From Prorocentrum cordatum (Eukaryota; Sar; Dinophyceae; Prorocentrales; Prorocentraceae): DNA of 37,213 bases. This document shows, one piece after another, positions 1 through 9,659 of this stretch. Each line of letters starts with the position of its first letter. The stretch's first letter is position 1. A program made the translations under genes and the position numbers. The notes beneath the pieces were generated by a model. It searched no databases, was not told where the DNA came from, and saw nothing but the letters and a program-made list of their open reading frames with translations. The DNA lies in NCBI GenBank assembly GCA_963575745.1, contig CAUYUJ010019927.1, positions 100,001 to 137,213 on the forward strand. Direction: 5' to 3'.

Positions 1-540
1 TGTTGTTGTAACTGTTTTAGCATGCTTCTGATTAGGCGTAGCTTTATTCTATGAATCGAAGTATTCGTCTTCTTCGTCTTCTTAAAATTAGCATGAGAGT
101 GTCTTCTTAATACTATGAATAATATCACTGGAATTAGTATGATTCTTCTTAGTGGTGATAATATCCTGATTCCTCCTCCTCCTCCGCCTCCTCCTCCGCC
201 TCAGCTTCCGCCTCCGCCTCCTCCTCCGCCTCCTCCTCCACCGCCTCCTCCGCCCTCCTCCCTCCGCCCGCCTCCCGTCTGCGCCTCCCCTCGCCTCGCC
301 TCCGCTCCTTCTCCTCCTCCTCATTATCATTCTCCCTCCACCTCCCTCATCATCATAATCTCCTTATTTCTCCGCCTCTGTCTCCTCTTCCTCTTCCTCC
401 TCCTTCCTCCCTCCTCCTCCTCCTCCTCCTCCCTCCTCCTCCTCCCTCCGCGCCTTCCTCCTCCTTCCTTCTCTCCTCCTCCTCCTCCTCCTCCCTCTCC
501 TCCTCCTCTCCCTCTTCTCCTCCTCCTCCTCCTCCCCTGA
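1..540. repeat. CTT/CCT-rich low-complexity tract
   Basis: The first 165 bases are AT-richer, with CTT/CGTCTT runs near 66-85. From about 170 to 537 the + strand is almost pure pyrimidine with CCT/CTC triplets. Open frames exist on both strands only because such triplets contain no stops. I see no gene here. Confidence 0.85.
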
Positions 541-1104
541 GGCTTGGGGTGGGGGCGGGTCGTGCTGTCCTCAACGCCGAGGCACTCTCGGGAGGCGTCG
601 TGTATTGCCAGCAGCACCGCAGCTCGGTTTCGCTTGCTGGCAATCCTAACACGGGGCGCCGCGCACCCCGATGTGGGGAGCGAGGCCCCCCGGGGGGCCG
701 TCGCCGTGCGCTAAGCGCCTCGCGACAACTCCCGGGGAGGCGGCGAGAAGTGTACCAGGCCACCTCTGTACCTGCCCGCGGCCTCCAGCCGCGGACCCGT
801 GGGTCCGATCATCGATCATCTCGCCGCCCGACCACAGCCAGCCTCGAGCGTGCCCCCGCACCCGAGACCGACCAGCCAGAGGGCGATGACGATCTCAGGG
901 GCGCGCCCTCAGAGGAACCGAGGGGAGTCCCAGAGATCGGCAGCGATGCAAGGCCATGCCGATCATAGGGGATAAGGGATGCGCTTCAGGCTGGCAGGCC
1001 AACCTTGTGCTTGGACTGGCGGCGCGCACGAGGGAGGGCAAGGAGGGCGGCCCCCGTGAGGAGGCAGGGGGGGGGCTCTGAGAAGCCCTCCTGACTTCCA
1101 AGAG
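541..1104. other. GC-rich stretch, no gene recognised
   Basis: This is non-repetitive GC-rich DNA with several overlapping open frames on both strands. None has a recognisable domain or a clear splice-site pair. I see nothing I can support as a gene. Confidence 0.5.
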
Positions 1105-1325
1105 CGCATTTTCTTATTCGCGGTCATAACGGGCGTTACGATATGGAGGGGAGGGGCGGAAAAGGCATAACGTAGCGCCCCCCCCCCCCAGACTGTGGTG
1201 CCGGACGCACTGCGGCGGTGCCGGGGACGCACCAAGGGGGGGAGCGGTACGTTATGGGTGGGGGGGGCAGGGGGGGCGGAGGGGAGGGGGCATAACGCGC
1301 GTTGTTCGGAGAAGGGCGAGTGGAG
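1105..1325 (+). repeat. Dispersed repeat N, copy 1
   Basis: It contains CGGTCATAACGGGCGT, a G-run, CAACTG/GACTGTGG-like spacers and GAGCGGTACGTTATGGG. The same order of blocks recurs at 15917-16105 (GCGATAACGGGCGT, G-run, GAGCGCGTTACGTGGG). The two copies differ mostly in the length of the G-runs. Confidence 0.6.
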
Positions 1326-1633
1326 ACACTGGAAACTCAAGATCGGCTCAAAATCGGTCCCCAGACCCTCCAGTTTTCCGCGAGCTGCGTCCAGCCGTGG
1401 CGACGAGGTCCCCCCCCGAGGGCCGACTGCCGGTGTCTCGAACGGCCCTCCGCCGAGTTACGGCCCAGAGGGTCGGGAAGAGAAAAAAAAATCCAACCGG
1501 CCCTCCCGGGAGCCCTCGATTTCCCCCCCTCAGAAGCCCGCTGCCTTCTTGGAGGGCCGCCCCCGCCCGCCCCCTTCTCGTTCCCCCCCGTCCCCCGGCT
1601 CACACACCCCTGGGCCCGTCCACCAAGGCCACC
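1326..1633. other. C-rich stretch, no gene recognised
   Basis: This is GC-rich sequence with runs of C. I see nothing here other than that it leads into the possible first exon at 1634. Confidence 0.4.
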
Positions 1634-1691
1634 ATGGGGGCCCCCCTGGCCAGCTGCTCGGGCCGCCTCCTGGGACTCCTGGGCCGTGGCG
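1634..1691 (+). CDS. Possible first exon of an unknown gene
   Basis: An ATG in the context GCCACCATGGGG opens a frame reading MGAPLASCSGRLLGLLGRG, short and mildly hydrophobic like the start of a leader peptide. It runs into GGCG|GTGAGAG, a good GT splice donor. A GAA microsatellite follows. I found no convincing next exon. The call rests only on the start context, the donor and high third-position GC, so it may be chance. Confidence 0.22.
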
Positions 1692-1710
1692 GTGAGAGAG
1701 GGGGGCCAGG

Positions 1711-1796
1711 GAAGAAGAAGAAGAAGAAGAAGATGAGAAGAAGAAGATGAGAAGAAGAAGAAGAAGAAGGAGAAGAAGAAGGAGAAGAAGAAGCCG
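1711..1796. repeat. GAA microsatellite
   Basis: Interrupted GAA/GAAG triplets with two ATGAGAAG interruptions. Not coding. Confidence 0.9.
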
Positions 1797-2204
1797 CACG
1801 AGCAAACAGTCGGGCCGCTGACCAGGAGGAGCGATACATTAGGGAACGATTGGGCCCCCCAAAGGCGCCCGCGTGCACGAGGAGGGCTAGAAGTACAGCC
1901 ACGGAAGGCCCCAAGGAACCTTCAGCCGTTCCGAACCCAAACCCTCCCTTCTTTCAGCGTCCTGACTGTAATCGTTTGGAGGTCCGCGTGAACTTCAATT
2001 TCATGGACTGGTGGCGCCGGAGCCACCTCCCTGGGGCGCGGAGCGCGCCAGGGGCGGCGCCAGAGGTGCCTCCAGGGGGTCCAGCAACGGCACAAGGGAT
2101 CCGCGCGAGCCTCGGCGAGCTGGTGTTGACGCGGTCGTTTCTTCGTCGACCCTTCCAGGGGCCGAGCGAGGAGGAAAACGCAGCGTGCGCGCCGCCGACT
2201 GAAG
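1797..2204. repeat. Intergenic stretch with a family B core relic
   Basis: Positions 1977-2085 hold GGAGGTCCGCG, then GCGCGGAGCGCGCCAGGGG and GGCGCC. This is the same GC-rich core as the inverted-repeat element at 12695-12895, but without intact ends. Positions 1808-1840 also resemble 5583-5615. Nothing else is recognised. Confidence 0.5.
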
Positions 2205-2356
2205 TTAGGTCGGGCGTGTCCCCCTACAGGCGGATTTGGGGCGAAAATCTAAAGATAGTCCAAGAATAATCAGAGGCAGGCAAACTTAGGCGACACATCG
2301 TGCCCAGGTTTTACGATTTGGAATACTCCTCCTGCAGAGGGACATGCCCGACCTGA
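2205..2356. mobile_element. Family A inverted-repeat element, copy A1
   Basis: A 152-bp non-autonomous element. The left end is TTAGGTCGGGCGTGTCCCCC. The right end, read on the other strand, is TCAGGTCGGGCATGTCCCTC. The interior is much richer in A/T than its surroundings. A perfect 8-bp duplication GACTGAAG flanks it (2197-2204 and 2357-2364). Each end carries a GT a few bases in, and a CCTRYAG that could serve as a 3' splice site on either strand. Four related copies lie at 7807, 14396, 18562 and 19300. There is no coding capacity. Confidence 0.85.
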
Positions 2357-3129
2357 GACTGAAGTGGTCCGCCCGCGTCGGTGCGATCGCGCACGGAGCT
2401 GTACCGGTGGGGAAGAGATGCTTACAGCACAGCCGCTCGACGGGAGCGGCAGTGGCAGCGGAGAGGCCGCCGGCCGCGGGCCGAAGACCTTCGGACCGCG
2501 GGCACGCCAGCGATCTGTGGAGGGCCCCGGCCTCCGACCCCTCTTGCGGAGACGAAGCCAGGACAGGCATGACCTCGGATGAGGATTATAAAGAAAATCG
2601 AGGATCTCTGAGATCCGGCGGCTCTGGAGGATGTCTCGGGCGCCGCGGTCTTCTCAGAGCGCTCCGCAACGCTCCGAGAGAGTTCCGGAACGCCGCTGGC
2701 ACGGACTTGTCGTCCTGGTGAGCGTTTCTTTTTAACTCGGCGTTTCGACATCGAGCGGATCACCCGAGAGAGTTCCGGAACGCTGCTGGGACGGACTCGT
2801 CTTCGTCCTGGCCCCATGCGACCTCCGCCTGCTCTCCCGTCCTCCTCCAATGCGGCGGTGGACAAACCTCCCTCTAGTAAACCTCCCCTTAGTGAAAACG
2901 ATCTAGGGCCGAAATCGAAGGACCTGGACCCACAAGAATGACGGCCGCGACGCCCTCTCGCGAACCGAAAACGGCCAATTCCTTAATCGACATGTCAGGG
3001 TAGGAGGTCTGTCCACCTCCGACCAATGACCGGGGCGGCCCTGCTGCTGGCGTGCCTCAAGCTCGAGTTCCTCTTTCTGCCAGCATGCTTGCCCTTCGGC
3101 CCTGCCCTGGCGCCTGCTTTTGCTTCACG
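2357..3129. repeat. Stretch with dispersed repeat G, copy 1
   Basis: At 2590-2720 it contains GAGGATGTCTCGGGCGCCGC followed by CTTCTCAGAGCGCTCC and GAGAGAGTTCCGGAACGC; the last motif repeats at 2766. Close relatives lie at 14270-14395 and 19150-19250, and all three sit near a family A element. No gene is recognised in the rest. Confidence 0.55.
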
Positions 3130-3365
3130 GCTCCTCCGGATTCCTATGGATTCCTCGGGATTCCTGAGGACTCCTAGGGATTCCTTGGGATTCCTAAGGA
3201 TTCCTAAGGAACCCTACGGATTCCGAAGGCTTGCTCGGGATTCCCAAGGATTCCTGAGGAGTCATGAGGATTCCGAAGGAGTCCGCAGGATTCCTAAAGA
3301 TTCCGAAGGAGCCCGAATGATTCGTAAGGATTGAGGGAGACCTCAGGATTCCCAAGGATTCCCCC
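3130..3365 (+). repeat. Degenerate GGATTCC array
   Basis: About 20 loosely spaced copies of GGATTCCTNAGGA-type words occur at intervals of about 10-11 bases. They give peptide-like repeats in some frames, but substitutions fall without regard to codon position. A related GGAATTCC-rich array is at 8515-8730. Confidence 0.8.
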
Positions 3366-3839
3366 CCCTTCCATGCTCGAAACTGCCTCTTTGGAGCCAG
3401 GCCAATCCTTGCTCCATGCTCCGCATCTCCTCCTCTGACGTCCCTCCCTCCCTCCTGCTCGGCCCCGCGCAAGCGCGTACACTCTCGGCAGGCACACTGC
3501 AGCAGTGCGGCGTGATGGGTCGCTCAGAGCTGGTGGCCGTGCCAGAGCTCCCCCATGAACGACGCACGCAGCAGATCCCCGTGGCTCCCTCAGCCTCGAG
3601 GAGGAGGAGGAGGAGGAGGAGGAGGAGGAGGAGGAGGAGGAGGAGGAGGAGGAGGAGGAGGAGGAGGAGCCCCCCCTCCTTGAACCACGCGCGCTCTTCG
3701 CGCGAGCTCGAGTTCAAGCGCAGTCCGGGGCGCCCTCACGACACAGTGGGTTCATGCCAGAATGCATCCTCGGGGTTGGTGGCAGCCTGCGCGAGCTACT
3801 ATACATTGACGGATCACCCGTTCTCTCCTTCCTGCTCGC
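3366..3839. repeat. GGA microsatellite in a stretch with no gene
   Basis: A pure GGA/GAG run occupies about 3598-3669. The sequence on each side is unremarkable and shows no recognisable domain. Confidence 0.8.
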
Positions 3840-4230
3840 AACATCATCGGGTCTCTCGCCAGCGCGCGGCCAGGAAGTCCCAAGAGGCTTCGAAGACGGC
3901 CCAGGAGGCTCCGAAGAGGGCCTCGAGAGCCCAAGACGGCCGAAGATGGCCCCAAGATACCTTTCAGATGACCCAGGGGGACTCCCCGAGGGGGGCATGA
4001 AACATTGAAAAGCCAAAGTGCTTCTAATGTTTTTACCTGTCCCATGTTCTTATCCCAAGATGTCGAAACGTCGCCTTCAGACGGCCACGTCCCCACGGTG
4101 GCCCAAAAACAGGGCCCCGAGATGGCCCCAAGACGCCCCCAAAGGCTGGCCCCACAGACCTCGAGATATTTCCGAAGGTTGCTCCAGAGGGCTCGAAGAT
4201 AGCTCGAAGGTAGCCCCCGAGGCCCCAAGA
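3840..4230 (+). repeat. CCAAGANGGC degenerate array, copy 1
   Basis: CCCAAGA, GAAGACGGCC and GAGGCCCC-type words recur every 10-20 bases. The same vocabulary fills 16565-16680, 25430-26170 and 36350-37000. Only the last lies inside a clear intron, that of the ZIP gene. Confidence 0.7.
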
Positions 4231-4558
<328 letters not shown>

Positions 4559-4604
4559 AGAAACGAGGTCCCAAGATGCCCCCGACAGGAGGGCACATGC
4601 GGAC

Positions 4605-4713
4605 CCCATCCCAGCACCCCGCGATTTCTACAGGGCGGGGGGGTGTCACTGCGCTCGGGAGGTCCCAGAACGAAGTGACCCCCACCTCCCCCCTCAGAAA
4701 TCGAGGGGAGGTG
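4605..4713. repeat. Hairpin element P, copy 1
   Basis: An imperfect palindrome. The left arm has CCCCGCGATTTCTAC and GTGTCACTGCGCTCGGGA. The right arm has CAGAACGAAGTGACCCCC and CTCAGAAATCGAGGGG. It is the diverged relative of the cleaner copy at 5761-5874. Confidence 0.65.
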
Positions 4714-4721
4714 GGATAGGG

Positions 4722-4887
4722 CTTGCATATGGGGAGCGAAGAATGGCATAAGCATCAAAGCTCGGAGGTCCGCGCGGATTTCTCGGATCGGCGCCAGAGG
4801 CGCCTCCAGGGGGGTCCAGCGCGGATCCGAGAAATCCGCGCGGAGCGTCAAAAGTTTTTATGCTCGTGCCGTTTTGCTTTCTTCCAG
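4722..4887. mobile_element. Family B inverted-repeat element, copy B1
   Basis: The arms pair over GGTCCGCGCGGATTTCTCGG and CCGAGAAATCCGCGCGG. Outer ends are CTTG and, on the other strand, CTGGAAG. The right end reads as a 3' splice site on + (TTTTGCTTTCTTCCAG). An 8-bp direct repeat GGATAGGG abuts both ends (4714-4721, 4888-4895). Related copies at 9918 and 12695 occupy introns of a minus-strand gene. It has no coding capacity. Confidence 0.8.
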
Positions 4888-5184
4888 GGATAGGGGTCGC
4901 CTGTGCTCTCCTCCCCGAGAGGCCCCATGGTGGATCCAAGCTCTTCACGTATCGGGAGCGGCCAAGAGGGGGGTGTCCAAGAGGGGGGGGGGGGGGGCAA
5001 CACCATGACCGGCGGCATGTGCGCGGCCCAGCGGGGGGACCAGGGACGCCATGAGGTAAGATGAGGCGCCATGAGACCTGGGGACAAAAATATCATGGCC
5101 CCCGCCACGATATCCACCCCCACCCCCCAGTCACCACCCCCCCCTTTGCCGCCCCCGACCGCAGAGCCTCCCGGCGGCAGAGGG
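4888..5184. repeat. Stretch with dispersed repeat O, copy 1
   Basis: At 5060-5125 it reads GAGGCGCCATGAGACCTGGG, then CCGCCACGATATCCACC. The pair at 9555-9620 reads GAGGCGCCATGAAATCTGGG and CACGCCATGATATCCACC. A run of about 13 G lies near 4985-4998. No gene is recognised. Confidence 0.55.
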
Positions 5185-5400
5185 CGGAGAGGGAGGAGAG
5201 GGAGGAGAGGGCGGAGAGGGAGGAGAGGGAGGAGAGGGAGGAGAGGGCGGAGAGGGAGGAGAGGGAGGAGGGGGAGGAGAGGGAGGAGAGGGAGGAGAGG
5301 GAGGAGGGGGAGGAGGGGGAGGAGGGGCAGGAGGGGGCGGAGAGGGAGGAGAGGGAGGAGGGGGCTCCGGAGAGGGAGGAGAGGGAGGAGGGGGCTCCGC
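5185..5400 (+). repeat. GAGGGAGGA minisatellite
   Basis: GGAGAGGGAGGAGAGGG-type units, with GGGCGGAGAGG and GGGGCTCCGGAG variants. Proline-rich and arginine/glycine-rich open frames on both strands are repeat artefacts. Confidence 0.9.
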
Positions 5401-5760
5401 CCAGGGGGCCCCGGCGGCAGAGGGCGGAGCCTCGGAGCCGCCCTCTCTCTCGCAGGGCCTGCGGCCCTGGGCCGGCCAGGCCCTGCGCGCCCCCGCGGGG
5501 ACCGAGTGCTGCACCCTGCGCGTGCTCCCCTCCCCTCCCTCCCGCCAGCTCGTGGGAGCCTCCCATAGGGGGCCACATGCATACAGTCGGGGCGCTGACC
5601 TGAGGAACCCTAAATAAGAAACGAGGCCCCTTTTCTCCAGAAGTTGAACTCCGATTTCCCTTCGAAAACCTGCGGAAAGCTGGGGGCAAACTGTGAAACA
5701 ATGAAGGAACACGGAGCCCCTATCCAACGAAAAGAGTTCCTTCTTCAGCGCCCCGACTGT
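5401..5760. repeat. Stretch with short dispersed repeat Q
   Basis: GGGACCGAGTGCTGCACCCTG and the following CTCCCCTCCCTCCC, then CTCGTGGGAGCCTC (about 5500-5572), recur as a second copy at about 5959-6018. No gene is recognised. Confidence 0.5.
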
Positions 5761-5874
5761 ACCCTGCCCCTACCCCCCACGACTTCTGAGGGGGTGGGGG
5801 TGCACTTCGCTCGGGAACTCCCGAACGAAGTGACCCCCTCCCCCCTCAGAAATCGTGGGGGGTAGGGGCAGGGT
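5761..5874. repeat. Hairpin element P, copy 2
   Basis: Two arms of about 56 bases pair almost fully: ACCCTGCCCCTACCCCCCAC with its complement at 5855-5874, and CACTTCGCTCGGGA with CCCGAACGAAGTG. The loop is only a few bases. I see no clear target duplication. Confidence 0.8.
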
Positions 5875-6032
5875 TCGCATGCGGCCCCCTATCCCATGCC
5901 GTCGTGCTGGGTTCACGGCCTGCGACGCCAGGCAGGCCATGCCCCACGTCCCCACAGGGACCGAGTGTTGCACCCTGTGCTCCCCTCCCTCCCTCCCTCC
6001 AACTCGCGGGAGCCTCTCGGGCCATCCTTCTG

Positions 6033-6195
6033 GAGTCTTGCGAACTGGCGCTGCCAACGACGCTCATCGACGCTGATCGACGCGACATCGGCCCAAATCG
6101 ACGCTGATGGATCCCAAAGCCGCGCATTCTCATCGACTAGCAGGCACTATCGCACGCCAGTGCACTCTGAGGAAGGAATTTCGAGGACACACGAG
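6033..6195 (+). repeat. Dispersed repeat J, copy 1
   Basis: Contains CTTGCGAACTGGCGCTG, tandem TCGACGCTGATCGACGC words, GCCAGTGCACTC and TTTCGAGGACACACGAG. Blocks in the same order recur at 11275-11455 (CTTGCGAATTGTCGCTG and TTGCGAGGACATACGCG). Confidence 0.6.
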
Positions 6196-6268
6196 GCTCT
6201 CGTGACTTGCTTCCGAAGCACCCCCTCCGTCGGGAAGAAGGAGGACGACGACTCCGAGGAGGCCTCAG

Positions 6269-6340
6269 GCAGCAGCGACGGGCATGCTGGCGGAACCCGA
6301 GCTCCTCGCGTCGAGGCCGACGAGGCCGCCTTTGAGGGAC
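6269..6340 (+). pseudogene. Shifted copy of the exon-like segment at 7562
   Basis: GCAGCAGCGACGGGC directly after CCTCAG, then GAGGCCGACGAGGCCGCCTT, match 7562-7630 closely. A small indel (ACCCGAGCTCCTCGCG against CCCCGAGCTCGCCCTC) puts the two halves in different frames. Similarity ends where repeat H begins. Which of the two is the source is unknown. Confidence 0.3.
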
Positions 6341-6690
6341 AACGATGTAGGGGGGACTGGCACATGGGAAGAGAAACGTCGACCTGGAATCGGCGACACA
6401 CTGCCGATAGATCGGCGACAGGCCTCCAATTGCGAAACCGCACGTTCCGGGGCGGGGTGGGGCTATCGGGCCCCATATCGGCAATTTTCGGGTCATAGGG
6501 CGGCTCTCCGGCGGCCGTTCGGGACGATCTGGCCACCCAGAACGCTCTCGACGAGGCGCAGCCGCCCGAAAGCATCCCGAGGCTGGAGAGCCGCAGAGAA
6601 CCAGCGAACGCGTCCGAAACCTCGAATCTCGAAAGCCTCGAACCTCGAAGCCTGTTCCCCCCCCCCCCCAGTCGTTGCCCCTGGAGGAGG
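6331..6690. mobile_element. Repeat H, copy H1
   Basis: This matches the intron at 10151-10581 over most of its length. Shared blocks are TCGACCTGGAA, GATCGGCGACAGGCCTCCA, AAACCGCACGTTCC, GGCGGGGTGGGGCT, GCGCAGCCGCCCGAAAGCA and CCGAGGCTGG. It ends in CCTCGAANCTCGAA words and a C-run. The right boundary is blurred by the following GGA run. Ends resemble those of H2 (GAGGGACAACGA; GTCGTTGCCCC). Confidence 0.7.
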
Positions 6691-6840
6691 AGGAGGAGGA
6701 GGAGGAGGAGGAGGAGGAGGAGGGGAGGAGGAGGAGGAGGAGGAGGAGGAGGAGGAGGAGGAGAGTGGAGGAGGAGGAGGAGGAGGAGGAGGAGGGAGGA
6801 GGAGGAAGGAGGAGGAGGAGGAGCAGGAGGAGGGAGAAGG
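6681..6840 (+). repeat. GGA microsatellite
   Basis: A long GGA/GAG run with GGGGAGG interruptions. Poly-Gly, poly-Glu and, on the other strand, poly-Ser or poly-Pro frames are artefacts. Confidence 0.92.
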
Positions 6841-6960
6841 ACGGCCCCGAGCGGCTGCGCGCACCGAGGGACCCTGGGCAAGAGTGACCTCTGGAGCGAG
6901 GCTCTCGGGGCGCGCGAGAGGGGGGCAAACCCGAGCGCGCAAGCCGCTGCTGTCGCAGCG

Positions 6961-7140
6961 CACTCTGACCGCCTCCCAAACCACCCCGACCCAACCCGAA
7001 GGCCCGGGTTTCGGGTGGGGGGGGGTACGGGCTCCGTATGTGTTTTGGGGACTGTTCCTCGAGCCCCCCCCCCGCTGGAAGTGGATGGCAAATCGGGGCC
7101 TTCGGGTTGGGTGAGGGTGGTCTGGGGGGCGGTGACACTC
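6961..7140. repeat. Inverted-repeat element S
   Basis: The left arm, around CCGCCTCCCAAACCACCCCG and ACCCAACCCGAAGGCCC, pairs with the right arm around GGGGCCTTCGGGTTGGGTG and GGTGGTCTGGGGGGCGG. Arms are about 40 bases and the loop about 90. It resembles the other non-autonomous elements here but I see no clear duplication. Confidence 0.65.
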
Positions 7141-7195
7141 AGCGATCGGCGAGGGGCCTCCCGGGGAGGAAAAACGGGGACACCAGAAGGCACCG

Positions 7196-7384
7196 ATACC
7201 CCTCGGTCGGAAGGAGTAGGTAGAATCATGAAGCAGGAAGGCGTTGAAAGCAGACTGGGTTCCGTCCGCCCCCCGAGGAGGACGGAAAAGGTGAAGCCAC
7301 TCGATCATTGAAGTAGGAAGGCGCCTAAAATAGATTGGAATCTGGGAATCCAAAAATACCTACCTTCAGCGACCGATGGGCACC
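7196..7384. mobile_element. Family D inverted-repeat element, copy D1
   Basis: The left end is ATACCCCTCGGTCGG with GTAGGTAGAATCATGAAG inside. The right end is AATACCTACCTTCAGC and CGACCGATGGGCAC, the complement of the left. The body has GCAGGAAGGCGTTGAAAGC and TCCGTCCGCCCCC. It is the uninterrupted counterpart of D2 at 22503-22830, which carries a nested element. Confidence 0.75.
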
Positions 7385-7561
7385 GCCAGACCTCTCCGAG
7401 GGCGCGCTCTGACCGGACTCTCGAGGCGAGCCCAGCGGGGGCAGCGAGGGCCCCCCCCAGGAGGCCCCCAGAGAGCCAAAAGGAGGCACCTTTGCCCTCC
7501 TCTGCAGCGAGGGCAGGGCATTTGGTACGGGCGAGTACCCTTTTCCTCCTCTGAGCCTCAG

Positions 7562-7711
7562 GCAGCAGCGACGGGCGTGCCGGCGGACCCCGAGCTCGCC
7601 CTCGTCGAGGCCGACGAGGCCGCCTTGCTGGGCCGGCCCCTGGTCGCGGCCGTCGCGCCGCGGCCGGGCGCGGTGCTGCGGGCCTCCGGGGCGGCAAGGG
7701 CTTTGCTCTAA
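7562..7711 (+). CDS. Exon-like segment, unknown protein
   Basis: CCCTTTTCCTCCTCTGAGCC then TCAG gives a good 3' splice site. The open frame after it reads AAATGVPADPELALVEADEA and continues to a TAA at 7709-7711, with almost only G or C in third positions. A partial copy lies at 6269. I do not recognise the protein and saw no partner exon. The opposite strand is also open, so strand is not certain. Confidence 0.3.
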   Translation, partial: AAATGVPADPELALVEADEAALLGRPLVAAVAPRPGAVLRASGAARALL

Positions 7712-7806
7712 ACATGGCCAAGAAACAATTTCAACAGAAATACAACAAAAGACAAAACAAGAAAAAAAACACTGTGGATTGAATCCGCCTGCCCGGGCGT
7801 CGAGGG

Positions 7807-7992
7807 TTAGGTCGGGCATGTCCTCATACAGGCGGATTTTGGAAGAACCATTGTTTCTTTGCCTCTTCATCTAAATGTGACAAAAAATCAAAATAGACAA
7901 AAATAGTCAAAAGAGCACGACAAATTGACACCTGACTCTGTGTTGACTGTTCTTGAAGATTCCTCCTGCAGAGGGAAATGCCCGAATTAGAA
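7807..7992. mobile_element. Family A inverted-repeat element, copy A2
   Basis: Left end TTAGGTCGGGCATGTCCTC; right end CAGAGGGAAATGCCCGAATT. The interior is A/T-rich (CAAAAAATCAAAATAGAC). A perfect 8-bp duplication GTCGAGGG flanks it (7799-7806 and 7993-8000). With A1 this fixes the target duplication length of the family. Confidence 0.87.
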
Positions 7993-8000
7993 GTCGAGGG

Positions 8001-8344
8001 GCCCAGGGTAGGAGGGGACTGAATCGCACCGCCACCACCAACACCTGGAGGATGGAGGCAGAGGGTGGTCAGGGGTGGTGGTGGTGTATATCGTTTCGGG
8101 CGCTCTCGCGGGACATCATGCACACCTGCTTGGCGGCGCACACACGGGGGCAGGGGGAGGGGCAAGGCTTCTCAGAAGGAGGCTGCTTCTTATATGGAAT
8201 GTGCCAGCCCTACATCTGTAGACAAGGCCCGCGACTCCTACGAAGCAGAGGTGCTTCGGAGAGGCGTTACCCACGCCCCCTACCCCCCTCTGCGCGTGGC
8301 CGACCTGCATCCAGCAGATCAGTTCACCCTGAATCACCCCAAAT
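8001..8344. other. No gene recognised
   Basis: Mixed-composition DNA with short open frames on both strands and no recognisable domain, splice pair or repeat copy. Confidence 0.5.
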
Positions 8345-8464
8345 GGTGGTGGTGGTGGTGGTGATGGTGGTGGTGGTGGTGGTGGTGGTGGTGGTGGTGG
8401 TGGTGGTGGTGGTGGTGGTGGTGGTGGTGGTGGTGGTGGTGGTGGTGGTGGTGGTGGTGGTGGT
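8345..8464 (+). repeat. GGT microsatellite
   Basis: About 40 GGT triplets with one GAT interruption. It appears as poly-Val or poly-Trp on + and poly-Thr on -. Confidence 0.95.
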
Positions 8465-8514
8465 GAACTTCCTGCTCTTAGCGGAGAGGCACAGATAAAT
8501 CGGCACAGTTTCTA

Positions 8515-8740
8515 GGAAGTCCTATACTTTTCCATATGTCCAGGAATTCCAAGGATTCCCAGATGTCCCACAGAATTCCCTGGGGAATTCGGGGCATTCC
8601 CGCGTACATTACGCCAGCCCATGCACAACTTCCGAAGTCCACAATGAGTTCCAAGAATTCCCTGACTTTCTTCTTTGTTCCTGAACTTCACTTCCCTCTT
8701 TCCCTTCATGTCCCACGCTTTCCTACACTCTCGTGAAGGT
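8515..8740. repeat. Degenerate GGAATTCC / TCCCAGAT array
   Basis: Loose repeats of CCAGGAATTCCAAGG, AGATGTCCC and GGGGAATTCGGGG words. This is similar in style to the GGATTCC array at 3130. No gene is seen. Confidence 0.6.
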
Positions 8741-8914
8741 CACCGTTTATTGATGTACCTGTGTCGGTATTCCCGGCCGGAAGGCGGCGCGCCTGGCAGA
8801 GCCTGCTGATCTGCGCCAGGCGGTTGTCCTGCCGGGGGACGTCAGCTGCACATCGCACACCGATCTCGGGCGGGAGGTACCAGGGGGGACCGAAATGGAG
8901 GGGGTAACGACTCC

Positions 8915-9085
8915 TGAAGGGGCCCCAGGACACAGAAATAAACACACACACACACACACATAACAGGATCCCCCATATTTCCCTATATTTTCTGGTTTTT
9001 TCTCTTCCCCCCCCCTTCCCATAGTTTCCCATGTGTCCCTGGGAATTGACGATGATTTGTGTCTGTGTGTTTTTTCCCTCCTCCT
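8915..9085. mobile_element. Family C inverted-repeat element, copy C3
   Basis: It starts TGAAGGGGCCCCAGGACAC and has a CA-rich left end, CCCATATTTCCC words and a poly-C run. It ends TTTGTGTCTGTGTGTTTTTT and CCCTCC. It matches C1 (13097) and C2 (22641) in order and length. An 8-bp CTCCTGAA occurs at both ends, but part of it belongs to the element, so the target duplication is unclear. Confidence 0.75.
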
Positions 9086-9659
9086 GAAAGACAAGGGCCC
9101 CCTAGAGGGGCCCTTTAGGGCCCCTCTTGGAGCCAGCAGGAGCCCGAAGGGCCCTTTCTCCACCCCCGCGTCCATGGGCCACCCCCACGGCCACCCCCCC
9201 GAACCTGTGCCCGGGGCCCAGGATCCGGTGCACACGCCCTCCTGCCCCGGCCGTGAGGGGCAGCGATGAGGAGGGGGGGCCGGCACAGGGGGGGGGGGGC
9301 CATCGACCTGTCGTCGGCGATGCCTCGCCGCTATAGATCGGCGCTGGGCCCCCACCAGCACAGCCGCGCGCGTCCCCGGGCGGGGGGTTTTGGGGGCTAT
9401 CCGACCCCCATCGGCGAGCAGTGGGCGACGGCGGGCCGAGGGCCTCCTCCCCGCGCCCACGCCCCCCCCGCCGTGGCCCCCGCGCGCCCTCTCCCGGCCG
9501 GCCTGCGGGGGCGCCCGCACGGGCCACGAGGGCGGGATCGGGACGTAATGAAATAATAAGAGGCGCCATGAAATCTGGGGAACTGTCGTGGCCCACGCCA
9601 TGATATCCACCCCCCCGAGATCGGTGCTGGTGCCTGCGGCCGTCGCCCCCCCCCCGCTC
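9086..9659. repeat. Stretch with several short dispersed repeats
   Basis: At 9100-9150 GGGGCCCTTTAGGGCCCC and GGAGCCAGCAGGAGCCC resemble 13560-13620. At 9225-9250 GGTGCACACGCCCTCCTGCCC resembles 18290-18310. Repeat O copy 2 is at 9555-9620. The stretch probably belongs to the intron after the exon that ends at 9660. No further exon is recognised. Confidence 0.45.
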
